The notes under the pieces are model-generated. The model saw only the letters and a program-made list of their open reading frames with translations, was not told where the DNA came from and made no database searches. From NCBI GenBank assembly GCA_000349905.1, contig KB722744.1, positions 883,118-932,072 of the forward strand: a stretch of DNA of 48,955 nucleotides, read 5' to 3'. The first letter of the stretch is position 1, and every line of letters starts with the position of its first letter. This document shows positions 34,513-45,170 of this stretch, piece by piece. Origin of the DNA: Volvariella volvacea V23 (Eukaryota; Basidiomycota; Agaricomycetes; Agaricales; Pluteaceae). The translations under genes were made by a program, and so were the position numbers.

Positions 34513-37500
34513 ATGGAAAAATCTCTCGCCGACCAGGAGAAGGAGCTCGTAGGTCTGTCCCACTCAGCTGCCTGCTCCCTGTGCAACTGTTCACCTCGTT
34601 TTCATTCCGTAGAGCTCATACGAAGAGCAAAGTCTAATCCAGATAGAACCGGAGCACAGGTGTGTCTCGTTCCTCGTCTGCGTCCAACTTTCGTCCTTGC
34701 GTTGCATTCCATCTATTTTCGCTGCTCATGCTGACGAAATTGCTACAACGTTACGCATATGCTATCGCCGAACTATCCCGCTCTTCGCAATTGCCGCTTC
34801 ACATCCCCAACTCACGTACGACGAAATGTCTCTACTCCTGCTCGCCCACTCCCTGCACTTGTTGAACCTTAAACAGAGAAGAGACACCCTCAGGCGTCTT
34901 ATTTCGTCAACACATTCGTCACATGCCCCACTCAAAATCATGGCGGCAGGGAATATTCCGAGCTTCTTCACCGACTTTCCAGATCTCGAGGAGGACGCTA
35001 TCAATGCTGTTTATGACCTATGTGAGGATCAACAAGACGAGGTACGTTTTCATTACCATCGCCAATTTACACTTCCGGTTCTTGTGCTGCGCTTTCTGCG
35101 GTCTGCTCCGGAAGTCACAAGGAATACCAACCTCCTCCACCTTTTGCCATTTTCCTCCCATCATTTTCGTTGTCTTGGGTCGATTTTGTATCTGTGTGCT
35201 GATTCAGCAATATCAAGGTCAGAATCAACGGATATGCAGCTATCACCCAACTCTCCCAGGCAGCACCAAAGTGGATCAAGAGAAACGCCGACGTCTTGCT
35301 TCAGCTACTCCAAAGCGGTCCGTCTCTCTTTTCCGCTCTTCGTACTCCCTTGCTCATAGTGGACCCCACATGCACAACAGATGAACCCAACGAGATCACC
35401 GTTGTCAAACGAGCGCTTCTAACACACCTTGATATGGACCCAAAAGTTACCCTTGGCGTACTCTGCGATCAAATTATGCCAGAATCTGCTGAAGTACCAG
35501 AAGAAGAGGCAGAGACGAGGGAGAAGCTGAGACCGTTGGTCATTGCGTTCCTCACGACGGATGCTAAGCGCGCCATCGTCGAACGCCACGCCAAAGTTGC
35601 TGAAACGATCCTCGTTGATATCATCCTAGCGGTACGAAGATCTGCGCTTACTGCTATGACGCATTAACTCATTCCACAGCCATTAGGCCCTCCGCAAGTT
35701 GCCTCTTCAGGACATTGAACCGGTTATCAAGAACCTCTTAATATACCTCCCCTGCTATCAACCTCCAAAACTCAAACCACACGCTCAATCTGCCACGCGC
35801 GCTCGCCCTACGCCAACGCTAGCCGGTGCAAGTCTGCTTCATTCTATCCTGGAACAAGCCGGATCTCAACTGCGCGTGGAATTGCGACCCACCAAACCTG
35901 CCACGCTGGCCACGCTGGGCACTGTTCTCCCATACCTCGAGCTTGCGAAATACATCACCTTAGAGATGGGTATCGCCGATCCCTTAGACCTGCTACAGTT
36001 CTGGGTTAGGTTCCTGGCCGGGAAGGGGATGTTGATGAAGATCAAGGAGGATGTGAGGGTTGAGGTGGTTGTTCAACTGGCGGTATTGTTGGACGAGGCT
36101 CATTCTGGTCAAGCATCCACTACCGCCAGTACTCCAAATGCTAGAGGGAAGGATGTCGGTGCGATGGAGGTAGACGATGACTGGCAGCCCAAGTTTGACT
36201 CAATTCGGACTCAAATAGTGGACGCTGCTCCGTACCTGCTTGAGGTGAGTAAGGGCTCTCAAGGCAACGCTTCTCAGGCTAATGAGTGTTGCAGATCATG
36301 CTCAAGCGGGGCGCTTCCCACACCAAAATGCCGAATATATGCGCGATATTACTCAAGTCGTGCCTATGGGTGAGTCACCCCGTTATCAAATCGCATTACC
36401 TTATCATTTACTCGCTCCTCACAGCGGACAGAGACCACAAACTGGCTGATACCCTCTCATTTGATGACAGCCGTCGAAGGCTTACGCGACCAAGCACAGT
36501 TGTCCAAGAACCAGACTGTACAAAACCTTATTAGGGTTCGTAGTGGGCCATTCTCTTCACTATATGCTATCAATGCTGTATGGTCCCAACTCTTGCGTTA
36601 CCTCTCTTTATTCTTTCGTCCTTGCGACTTTGTTGATTGTAACCCCTTCCCCTTTCTTGTTGTATATCCCGCTTCGTCATCTTTCCATTTTTTATGTTCT
36701 ATTTGGTTGGTATTTTCTCTAGGCGATTACGCAGCACTACCAGCGGCAACAGCAAAAGCAGCCTATATCCCCAGTGAAGAGGGATAGCAACTGGGTTACG
36801 GATCACGAGGTAACGGATGCTCAACCGAGTCGAGGGTCAATGGGTCGCCAGTTGGGTCTGGATCAAGGACAAGGACGTACGGATGTACGAGATCCGGCGC
36901 CACCACCCTCCACACACGTTGTACCTGCCTCAGGCGAGGCCATCGCCCTTGATGGAGATGGACAGAGACCACTAAAAAGGAGGAAAGCAGGGGCTGAAAC
37001 AGAGAGCGGTGCTGGTGCTGGGCGTGGCGTGCATAACAAGAGCGGAAGCCCAGACAAACCCTCGCTTTTGAGTCGGATAGGGATTTCTTCAAGTGAAACC
37101 AACAACGATCGTACGAGGTTATTCTCAGAGTGGTCTCTTGCATCGCCACAGCCCTTGACGTCGTCATCGCCTTCTGTCGCTGTCAGCACGAATGGAAGCG
37201 GGGGTGGAAACGCTTTATTGCATTCCTCCGCAGTCGATATAGTGAAGAGAACGTCAAAAGTCAATAATAAGGATAATAATAGCTCGGGTCCAGAGACTGG
37301 CAATGTCAGGCGACATTCACTGCCATCTCGCCCTCAGTCCCAGCCTCAATTCCAGTCTCAATCAGGGGCAGGGGTAGGGGCAGGGGGAAGCGGTGTGGGC
37401 ACTCGGGGTGGAAACGCTAGTGGTGGTGGCGGCAAACCGTTATCTGCGCCAGTTGTGGGATTTAGCATTAAAGGCGCTGCAAATGCGGAAAGAGCGGTGG

Positions 37501-37616
37501 AGACGAATGGAAGGAGTGGTTCGACATCTGGAAGTTCGACAGCGAAGGGTGGATATGGTCAAGGGCAAGGTGGACAGAGAAATTCGCTGTTGGATAGATT
37601 ACACTTGGGGCCTTAG
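34513..37616 (+). CDS. API5-family HEAT-repeat protein
   Basis: A helical-repeat nuclear protein of the API5/AAC-11 (apoptosis inhibitor 5) family. The ATG at 34513 opens MEKSLADQEKELV; short introns then join ELIRRAKSNPDRTGAQ to RRDTLRRLISST, IMAAGNIPSFFTDFPDLEED, INAVYDLCEDQQDE, VRINGYAAITQLSQAAPKWI, VVKRALLTHLDMDPKVTLGV and KRAIVERHAKVAETILVDII. These match the N-terminal HEAT domain almost block for block. A second helical part runs to IMLKRGASHTKMPNICAILL near 36340. The C-terminus is disordered, rich in Ser, Gly and Gln, with a basic KRRKAG nuclear-signal-like cluster (about 36980), a VVGFSIKGAAN block and the end SLLDRLHLGP with TAG at 37616. In animals the family links to mRNA export and E2F-dependent survival; the fungal role is not established. 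Confidence 0.87.
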
Positions 37617-38315
37617 GCTTGGGATTTGAGACGCATGGGGGGCTGGAGGCTGTACTTGTCTTGACGACTGCGGATTTTATGGCATGAGGAGTCCCGTCTA
37701 CCGTTGATAAACGAGAAAGGAAGGTGGAAGGGCTTGGTCGGAGCAAGGGAGATCGTCACGGGTTATGAGTTTGCAGCACCTGCGAGGAGCCCAGGCGCAT
37801 AGTATTTTTAGCTGTTTTATTTTTGGATGCGCAGGAGGTTTTCTTGCTGCCACCAGACAGACGTTCCTCGTATGTTTTCTCTATTTTGTAGCTATTGTCC
37901 ATGGTCTTTCTTTCTGTCTCGAGATGTGTCACCACTTACTCGGCACCCCGGTGGCAAAGGGGAGTGGAGTTGACTTGGATTGGGCGATTGTCGTCTGGAC
38001 GAGCACTAAATTTGGTCGTCTTTTCTCGAGATCAGGCGGCAACGTGGCTATTGCTGTGGCTTGGACCCTGGACTTGGCAATTCATAACGTTTGTTTAGAT
38101 ACAGCTCCCTTTTAAATCTTAACCACCAGCCAACCTCCCCTCTTCCCTCCTTTATATAAAACTCGTCCCTTTCTGCTTCATTCCTTTTCCTTACAGTCCC
38201 TATCTGTCTGCCCTTTCTTATCGTACACCACTTTTTCTTTTTTCCTACTCGTAAACGCGAATTCGACCTTCACAACGACAATTGAGAGCGCAAACTTCAG
38301 ACTCAGTCTCAAGCG
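37617..38315 (+). promoter_or_regulatory. intergenic promoter region of the DOMON-b561 gene
   Basis: Contains no recognisable gene. A TATA box, TTTATATAAA at 38151-38160, lies 156 bp before the start codon and is followed by a long pyrimidine-rich leader (about 38165-38255), a common fungal promoter layout that suggests substantial expression. Confidence 0.6.
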
Positions 38316-40313
38316 ATGAAGCTACTATCGCTCTTGTCGTTTTCTCTGCTCTCCTCCTCTTTGGCGCTTGGCAATCTCCTACCAAGGGCGGTGAGTTCAA
38401 TTTTCACCCCCGCCCCACACGACTCGTCCTAAGCGCTCCCATTTCCATTTGATCTCCGGAAACGAACAGAACGTCGCTGCGCGACAGTATCCAGGTGCTC
38501 CACCACCTCCGTCCTCAACCCCGCCACCTTCCTCCGGTTCTTCAAACTCCAATGCGAACCTCACGGGCGATTTCCAATGTGGTCGGGTAAGCGTCCGCCG
38601 TGGTGGTGCCTTCGTGCTTTGCGCGTCGTTGACTGGGTTTGGGTGGTAACCATCCGTGATATAGACTATGTGCGTATCAGCGGTGGTCAACGGATCAACA
38701 GTCGAATGTATGTACCTTCTACCCCGCCCCACAGTTCTCCATGTGCTCCAATTGCATCATTCGGCTTGGGAATTCCAGTGGCGGGATGATGCCCGAATAG
38801 CGAATGTTGACTGACGTGTTCCCTTGGCAGATACCCTGTCAGCAAATCGACGAGCTGGGTGGATGGCGATGTATGTTATTGCTCTACGTTTCCCCGGCGA
38901 ATCTCCTGGTGCTCAACATAACTGTGCGTTTACAGGGGTTGGGGAAGGCGGATGGTTGGAAGTCCGATGGTCGTGATGTGGTTCAATGAAGATGGGAGTT
39001 CTACGCTTTCTCAGCGCACAGCTTCGGCGTACGCTTTACCGGCTGTTGACTCCAGCCCGCCTAGGGTTGCAACGCTCAGCGAAGCGAAGAGTTCTGTAGG
39101 TCTTCTCTCAATCCAACCCCTTGGTTGAAATTCTGTGCGATTCGACGGGTTCTCATGGTCTTGCGTCCCTACTAGGTCACGTCCTCCAACACAAAGCTGG
39201 TCTTTTCTGTTGAGGTTAGTCCTCGCTCTCTTTCCAGACGTTTTCGTAAATGACCACGTCGTTGCTTTCCTTTTTCAGGCAAACGGTGATACCACTGAGC
39301 AAGTCATTTACGCTCTCGGATCGGACGCTCCGAGCTCTTCCTCTGAAGATGCCCGGTTCTCGCAACACATTGACCAAGGAACGTTCACCCTCAATCTAGC
39401 CAAGTCCAGCTCCGACAATTCGGGATCTCCAAGCAGCAGTAGTGGTTCCATCCCGCTGTCCTCTCGCGAACAGATCATCGTGGCCCATGCAGTGTTCTGC
39501 ACCGTTGGTTTCTTGGTCTTGTTGCCTGCAGGAGCGCTCTTGGCGAGGTATTTGAGGACGTTCTCGCCCTCGTGGTTTAAAGGGCATTGGATCATCCAGT
39601 TTGGGTTTGGTGAGTGGTTTTTTATGGTGTTTGGCAGGCTCGGGTCTCGTGACAGTGTGCTGATTAAGTGTTCGTTGGTGGGTTTAGCGGGTCTTATTAT
39701 CCTGATTGGGGTCATCTTGGGTATCAGCGCTGTCGCTCAAGGTTCCAACCTCCATTTCAACGATGATCACAAGGTCAGTATCATTCCATGCTCAAGCTGA
39801 ACTGTAACACGCTGACTCGTCGGGCGATTGAACCCGCTACCTTGGTCCGTTCGTAAATAGCGATTGGGTCTCGGCATCTTTGTGCTGTACATTCTTCAAT
39901 GCTCACTCGGAGCGTTCATCCATTTCGTCAAGGACAAGAACCGAACCAAGCGCCCGCCGCAGAACTATGCACATGCCGTTATTGGATTGCTTACGATCGC
40001 CTTGGCCATTTATCAAGTGAGATCGGGCTTTGACGATGAGTGGCCAAAGGCTACCGGACGCGGTGAAGTGAACAATGCCGTTGATATTGTTTGGATTATT
40101 TGGACTGTGGTATGTGATTTTCCCCGCGGGTTGCGAGTCGGGTTGAACTGACGGATCGTCGCGCTGTGTCAAATTTGATAGCTTTTGCCCTTGTTGTATT
40201 TCGGAGGATTGGCGTTCCTTCCCAAGCAGTGGAGACAGGAAGGACAAAGCCGATATACCACCCGGGATAGGGATGATATGAACCAATTGAGAATGGGCAA
40301 GTTGAGTAACTGA
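38316..40313 (+). CDS. DOMON domain plus cytochrome b561 transmembrane redox protein
   Basis: A membrane electron-transfer protein. The ATG at 38316 opens a signal peptide (MKLLSLLSFSLLSSSLALG). A Pro/Ser-rich spacer leads into a DOMON haem-binding domain spread over small exons: FQCG, MCVSAVVNGSTVEY, GWMAM joined to GWGRRM and GSPMVVMWFNEDGS. The Met in RRM sits where cellobiose-dehydrogenase-type cytochrome domains carry their haem ligand. A b561-like membrane core follows: IIVAHAVFCTVGFLVLLPAG, HWIIQFGF, AGLIILIGVILGISAVAQG, LGIFVLYILQCSLGAFIHFV, YAHAVIGLLTIALAIYQV and a last helix near 40180, with four spaced histidines able to bind two haems. It ends at 40313. Fungal members are thought to pass electrons across the plasma membrane to extracellular acceptors such as iron; that role is inference here. 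Confidence 0.88.
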
Positions 40314-40799
40314 TCGGGCGGTAAATGATGTTTCTATTCTAAGGTTTAGTGTTAGAAAAGGTGTTTGATGAAGGTTGTGTCACCGTGACTGTAGGATTGT
40401 GATTTAGGACCTTTTTATGTGCCTTTTATGTGCCTGTGTGCGTGGTGTTGAATGGATAGTGTACTGAGTATTAATTTATATAGGTGACTATTACCCGGAT
40501 TGGGTTTTGTGAATGCTTTCGACGCACTCTAGGCGGCGTATATCGAGGGCGATCCGCTCAGGGCACCGCGTCACGTCCTGCTCGTTCAATTGCCGCCAGT
40601 CTGAGAGATCGTCATCCGCCTTTCCTTTCTAGAAGGATATTGAATGACGACATTTGAAATGCGGCGTGAATAAATAAAATCCCGCGTGCCCGGAGCGCTT
40701 CAGCCACCACTCTACTTTCCTTCCTCCTTCCACTCATTCACGCACGCACTCATTTATTCTTGCCCTTTGACTCGTTCTACTCGCAAGCAGACCCGCTCA
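40314..40799 (+). promoter_or_regulatory. intergenic region with TATA-like box before the second DOMON gene
   Basis: Holds the 3' flank of the b561 gene and the upstream region of the next gene. The A/T-rich TAAATAAAAT at 40671-40680 is 120 bp before the start codon, followed by a pyrimidine-rich leader, and resembles a TATA element. No gene is seen. Confidence 0.45.
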
Positions 40800-42268
40800 A
40801 TGGCGATTCAAATCTCCAAGCTGTTAATGCTTCTCACCCTCTTTTCAAGCTCGCTCAGCGTCCTTGCTGGTGGGCAGTCCCCGCCCAGCGGCGAACGCAA
40901 TCGCGGTACAATAGCAGTCCAGGTGGGCGTCATCATGTTACCTACGTGCCCGTCTCTCATCCATGCACACTATGATATCCCTCAGTACGCCAAACGCCAA
41001 ATGATGTTTGGCGGGTTCAGTCATCCACCTGGTGCCCTAGGCGTCTTGCCTGTCCGGGTCGAATCGCTCAGCGGCAATGCCGCCACAAGCACCAGCAGTA
41101 CTCCCGCCAATGCCGACAATGCTGCTCCTACACTTCCGGCTAATCAAATCCAAGTTTCTGTACCTACCCCGGCTGCTTCTGGCCTCAATGCGTTGAGCGT
41201 TAGTGATTCGACCGGTTCCGGGGTTGTTGCTGCTACGACGGGTGGAGGCGACAGTGAACAGGATGCTGTCCTTCGGGGTGATTCTCAGTGCGGGAAGGTA
41301 TGGGATTTCTGCCGCCGTCGTTGGCGTCTATTGTCCGCTCATGGTGATTCTGTTGTAGATGATGTGTGTATCCGCAATTATCAACGGTTCTTTTGTACAA
41401 TGTTCGATGATTTCTTGACTGCGCAGAGCATGTAGATGCTGATGCGCCCTGGTTCTTTCAGACTTCCTCACGGCACTCGGACGCGACTCAGTCGGATGGC
41501 TGGCGATGTACGTCTTCTTTCCTTCTTTCTTCTGTCATCTTCCGGCTCAACTTCGATCGCTTACCCGCTCACAGGGGATTTGGCGAAAAAATGGTCAACT
41601 CGCCATTGGTCGTCATGTGGCGTAACTCTGATGGCAACTATACAATCTCCCAACGCAAAACGGAGGAATATCACATGCCTACCGTGGATGTGAATCCGCC
41701 CCGATTGGCGTTTGCGGATGCATCGAACTGTGTTGTAAGTCGGCTTCCTTGGATGGCTGAAGCTTCGTCAGCGATGTCTGGGAGGTGTAAAACGCTGACG
41801 TTTCGATTTGGCGGGGTGATCAGATTGGGAACTCTTCTGTGAAGACAAGATTGGCTTTTAAAATTCCGGTATGAGTCGATTGACAGCTTCTCCCGGTGTT
41901 GACGAGTTCGTTGCTGATTGACTTGACGTCGCCTTTTCCAAAAGAACTACAACGACACAAACAGCAAGCTCAAGGTTATCTACGCCCGGGGCAGCGATAC
42001 CCCTTCCTCATCGTCCAACGACGCGCCCATATCACACCACGTCGACAAGGGTGCCTTTGAACTGGACATGAGCCAGCTCTTTGTCGATCACACGAACGAT
42101 ACCAGCACACGACCATCGGATAACTCGGACTCGAGGCCTGGTCCGGAAGTTGAACCTGGCTTGGATGATGTGAACGGCGGAAGGTTGGGAAGTGCCGGAG
42201 AGCCGCCTGTTGGGTGGGGTGGCTTGATGGTCGTGGTTGGATTGATTGCATGCGGATTGTTTCTTTGA
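40800..42268 (+). CDS. secreted, surface-anchored DOMON-domain protein
   Basis: A tandem relative of the preceding gene without the b561 core. The ATG at 40800 opens a signal peptide (LLMLLTLFSSSLSVLAGG). A Thr/Ala/Ser-rich spacer precedes the DOMON domain, again cut into small exons: DSQCGK, a CVSAIINGSF-type exon, DSVGWLAM joined to GFGEKM and SPLVVMWRNSDGNYTISQR, then NYNDTNSKLKVIYARGSDTP and FELDMSQLF. The candidate haem Met in GEKM is kept. The C-terminus is a linker followed by GWGGLMVVVGLIACGLFL at the very end, which looks like a GPI-anchor signal or tail anchor. The short exons were joined by motif matching with the neighbour. Likely role: cell-surface haem or sugar-binding protein, perhaps a partner of the b561 gene. 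Confidence 0.8.
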
Positions 42269-43390
42269 TTTTTACTCTTGAGAATTGTGTGGACGTCTAC
42301 TGTAGCATAGTGGGTTTGGTTGGATGGCTGGGAATTATGTGTAAACTGAACGGTTTGGGCGCATAAAGTGTGCTCGGTTTCTTTTTTTTTTTCCTTATAT
42401 TTTCTCGGGTTTTGTGACGCTGATTTTTTCGAGCATGGAATGTGGGCGAAGTGACTATTTAGATGTAGGACTGTGTGCATTTTATACCAGTAAAGATTGC
42501 ATGGCCTTGACGATGGAAAAGGTTTATTCAATCTGGTCATATAATTGACATGAACTACCTTCACCAATTGGGAGTGCTCGTACTGATGCCACTCTAAGTT
42601 AAAGTGAGCTGTTTCCATCACCACCAACACCATTACCACCACCACCAAGCTCATGTCATCCGAGAGGAGAGGTGTTTCAAGTCTGGAATGTAAGTGTAGG
42701 ACTCAGTCTTTTTGATGCAGCTTCCCCTTGGAGTTTGCTGCATAAAGTATGGTAAGTCCCAGAGATTAATAGCTGATGCTTAGGGCTTAGTATGCAGACA
42801 CTTCCCTTGGCAATTTCCCCATAAAATGCAGCAAATTCACTCAATTCACACTTCACTACATCATATTTTATAATAGTTGTAGATACAAATTAGGTGTATT
42901 TAATATGGAATATGTATGCATAATTAGCTATATTTGTTTCCTACTTGTTATATATTCAATAATCTCTAACACCATTCTATTCAATGCTGCAAGCATTGCA
43001 GGTAGAGTGGGAAAAAGAAGTAAGCACAGATCATTAGATAATACTGTCAGATGTCATTCTCAGTCCTCACTATGTTCCGGACTCAGTCTTTTCAGGACCA
43101 GGAAAGCCGTGCCTGATTTTGGTGCCTGGCGGTAACTTCCGAGCTTGTGTACTTAGTCTGCAGACCTCAGGACTTTGGGCACTTTTTTTCTGATTTGGCA
43201 GCAACTTCTGTCCACTTAACCTTGGCTATCAATCTTAGTATTATTCCAGTATAAGTCAGAGCCATAGCAAATATGCAATATCTCACTTAATGGTCATTCA
43301 ATCAGTATACTTTAAACTGTCAATAAGTTCAGTATGAGTTTCAACTGCATAGAAGAGAATTTTTGCCACAAAAAGTATCTCAATTGGACT
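42269..43390. other. AT-rich non-coding stretch with internal repeats
   Basis: No gene is supported. Short blocks recur: GGACTCAGTCTTTT at about 42701 and again at about 43079, and CTTAGT(A/C)TGCAGAC at about 42787 and 43152, in the same order and orientation. This suggests two diverged copies of a unit of roughly 370 bp. The composition is clearly more AT-rich than the gene-bearing part of the window, which fits decayed repeat DNA next to an LTR insertion. Confidence 0.5.
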
Positions 43391-43395
43391 ACTAC
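43391..43395. repeat. left target-site duplication (ACTAC)
   Basis: ACTAC directly precedes the LTR start TGTTG. The identical 5 bp follow the LTR at 44135-44139, as expected for integrase-mediated insertion. Confidence 0.75.
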
Positions 43396-44134
43396 TGTTG
43401 CGGAAAAAGCGAATACTCAGATTCTATTCCCAAGTGAAGATAATATAAGTAAAGATGTGGAAAGAAGAGGCTAGCTCATAGTTGCTTACCTATTCCCAAG
43501 CAAAAAATCTTTAAAGCTGGGGAATAGGTGGCAAGAGCAGTACGGTATATATACTACTCGAAGATAAATAAAGATAAATAAAGGGATATAATCTCTTGGG
43601 TGGAGAGAAGTAGGGGGTAAGAATGAAAGTAAGAAAGTGGGAGTCCTGAGCAAAGAGTGTAGCACACAGACCAGGAGCTGTGTAAGCTGGGTCGGCATAT
43701 ACACGTAAGCCCGTGTCATGCGCAGTCAATGTGGGAGTGGGGCAGAGTCATATGAAATCATAACCAGTCATCTGACTTGACACATGTTCATCTAGAACAA
43801 GATCAGATCATCAGACTCAATACGAAACAAAGGGCATATCATAAATGGGAAGACGGAGATGGGTAGAGTGGGTATAGGGTACGGATGAGTGGATGTGTGT
43901 AGGTAAGGGTGATGTGTAAGAGGGAGAATAGGGTAATACGTATTATGTATTGAAGATATAATGAAAAGGGAGTAATGGAGAAGGAAAAGAAAAAGGAAAA
44001 TAAAATGATGAAGACACTTGGTGGGTGTCAATATGGGTGTAATGCTGAGTGAGCGCTTGGTTGGTGTAGTGTAGATGCTTGATGGGCATCTGAGTGTCGG
44101 GCGTTTATGTCAAGGGCTCTTACGAGCCCTGACA
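43396..44134 (-). mobile_element. solo LTR of an LTR retrotransposon
   Basis: A 739-bp segment that starts TGTTG and ends TGACA on the plus strand, so it has the TG...CA termini of an LTR, and is flanked on both sides by ACTAC. No gag-pol coding sequence is attached, which fits a solo LTR left by LTR-LTR recombination. I assign the minus strand because there it starts TGTCAGGGCTC (with a small hairpin AGGGCTC/GAGCCCT) and carries a TATA motif (TATATATACC, about 43540-43550) in promoter-like position. The assignment to Ty3/gypsy or Ty1/copia cannot be made without internal sequence. Confidence 0.75.
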
Positions 44135-44139
44135 ACTAC
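44135..44139. repeat. right target-site duplication (ACTAC)
   Basis: A perfect match to 43391-43395. A homologous site without the LTR exists at 47826, where ACTAC occurs only once. Confidence 0.75.
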
Positions 44140-44168
44140 CACTATTCCCATGTAAACTAGGGCCCTAC
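44135..44168 (+). repeat. 34-bp dispersed repeat, copy A
   Basis: Matches 47826-47859 at 28 of 34 positions in the same orientation, all six differences being transitions. It ends in AAACTAGGGCCCTAC. The LTR has inserted at its left edge. It may be the terminus of an unidentified older element. Confidence 0.6.
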
Positions 44169-44294
44169 TTTGGTACTCTGGAGCACATACCTGTCATTAA
44201 TGATAGCGAAGCTGTCAAATCAGCCCACTCTGATTGATCACTTGCTTTAAAAGACAATTTTTAGCTTGTTTCTTGGTTGTCTCGTTCTCTCTCC

Positions 44295-45170
44295 ATGTCC
44301 TCCTCTTTTTCTCCCTTGATCATCACCAACCCCTCCCCTTCTCTCTCTTTTCCCCTTGTTCATTACTCCAACTCCGAGTCGCTGTCATATAACCTTATTC
44401 CCTCTGATCCCTATGTTCAATATGATTACTATCAAGAAGCTTTTTCACTGATTACTCACATGCCCATATCGCCTGCCAATGACGTTCCTTTGAGCAGCAC
44501 AAGCACCCTTGCTGGTGTGATCCTCGAAAACCCATGCTTGACAAAGTCATCCATCCCCATTGAGACATCCCAGCACCCAAGCCATCCAGTAAGTACAGTA
44601 TCTTTCATTACACAACTCTATGTGCATACATGCTAACCTATCAACTCCTAGGTCAAGCAATACCATGACACCTTTTCCAACTCAACACACCAGGTCCACC
44701 ACACCTTCCTTCCTGATCACCAAGCATAGTCCCAGCCCTCTGTCAACATCCTCTCAATGCCTGCATTGCCCCAGTCGCCCTCTCAGCAGGCTTCATCCTC
44801 AGAGACGCAGTTCACTGAGGAGCCATCCTTGTTTTGGCCAAGTCAGGTCCAGGACCCCAGTCAGGGTGTGCTGGCTCCTGCGCCCCTATACTACTCCTCA
44901 GACACCCAGATCCTGCACAAGGCCACCAGCACGCCCATAGCCAGCACCGCCAGCACCAGCACCAGCAGCAGCAGCTTGCAGACCACCACCACCATCCATG
45001 CCTCTACTTCCACGTCTCGCACCACATTTTCTTTGCCGAAAGCACCATCTCTGCATAGTATGGGTGGCTGTGGGGTGATTGTTTATGTCAGAGCCACTTC
45101 GCGGTGTCATCCAGACTTGCTGGGGCCGGGGTGGCAACACAGCCATATTCATCAACACAGGAGCATCTGA
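44295..45170 (+). pseudogene. Ser/Thr/Pro/Gln-rich gene with one in-frame stop
   Basis: The ATG at 44295 gives 98 codons to a GTAAGT donor at 44589. A 63-nt intron with a GCTAAC branch-like site ends TAG at 44651, and the frame continues from 44652. After 25 codons TAG occurs at 44727-44729, yet the same frame then stays open to 45170 (SMPALPQSPSQQASSSETQF and a Thr/Ser repeat). CAG to TAG, one C-to-T change, would explain the break. I recognise no family; the composition resembles disordered regulatory or Gag-like proteins. Being beside an LTR, it may belong to a repeat element. The alternative is a 123-codon protein that ends at the TAG. Confidence 0.4.

Noticed and set aside
34762..35004. 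Minus-strand frame opposite the API5 gene
   Set aside because: It is the complement of API5 exons with conserved FPDLEED and YDLCEDQ motifs; no independent evidence supports it.
36796..37303. Minus-strand frames opposite the API5 C-terminus
   Set aside because: Open because of the low-complexity Ser/Gly composition of the real plus-strand gene.
43486..44031. Hydrophobic minus-strand frames that look like membrane proteins
   Set aside because: They lie wholly inside the LTR; pyrimidine-rich LTR DNA gives Leu/Phe/Ser/Pro-rich translations without being coding.
44131..44168. Helitron 3' end (hairpin followed by CTAG)
   Set aside because: The hairpin AGGGCTC/GAGCCCT belongs to the LTR terminus, as fixed by the target duplication, and the distance to CTAG is too long for a Helitron.
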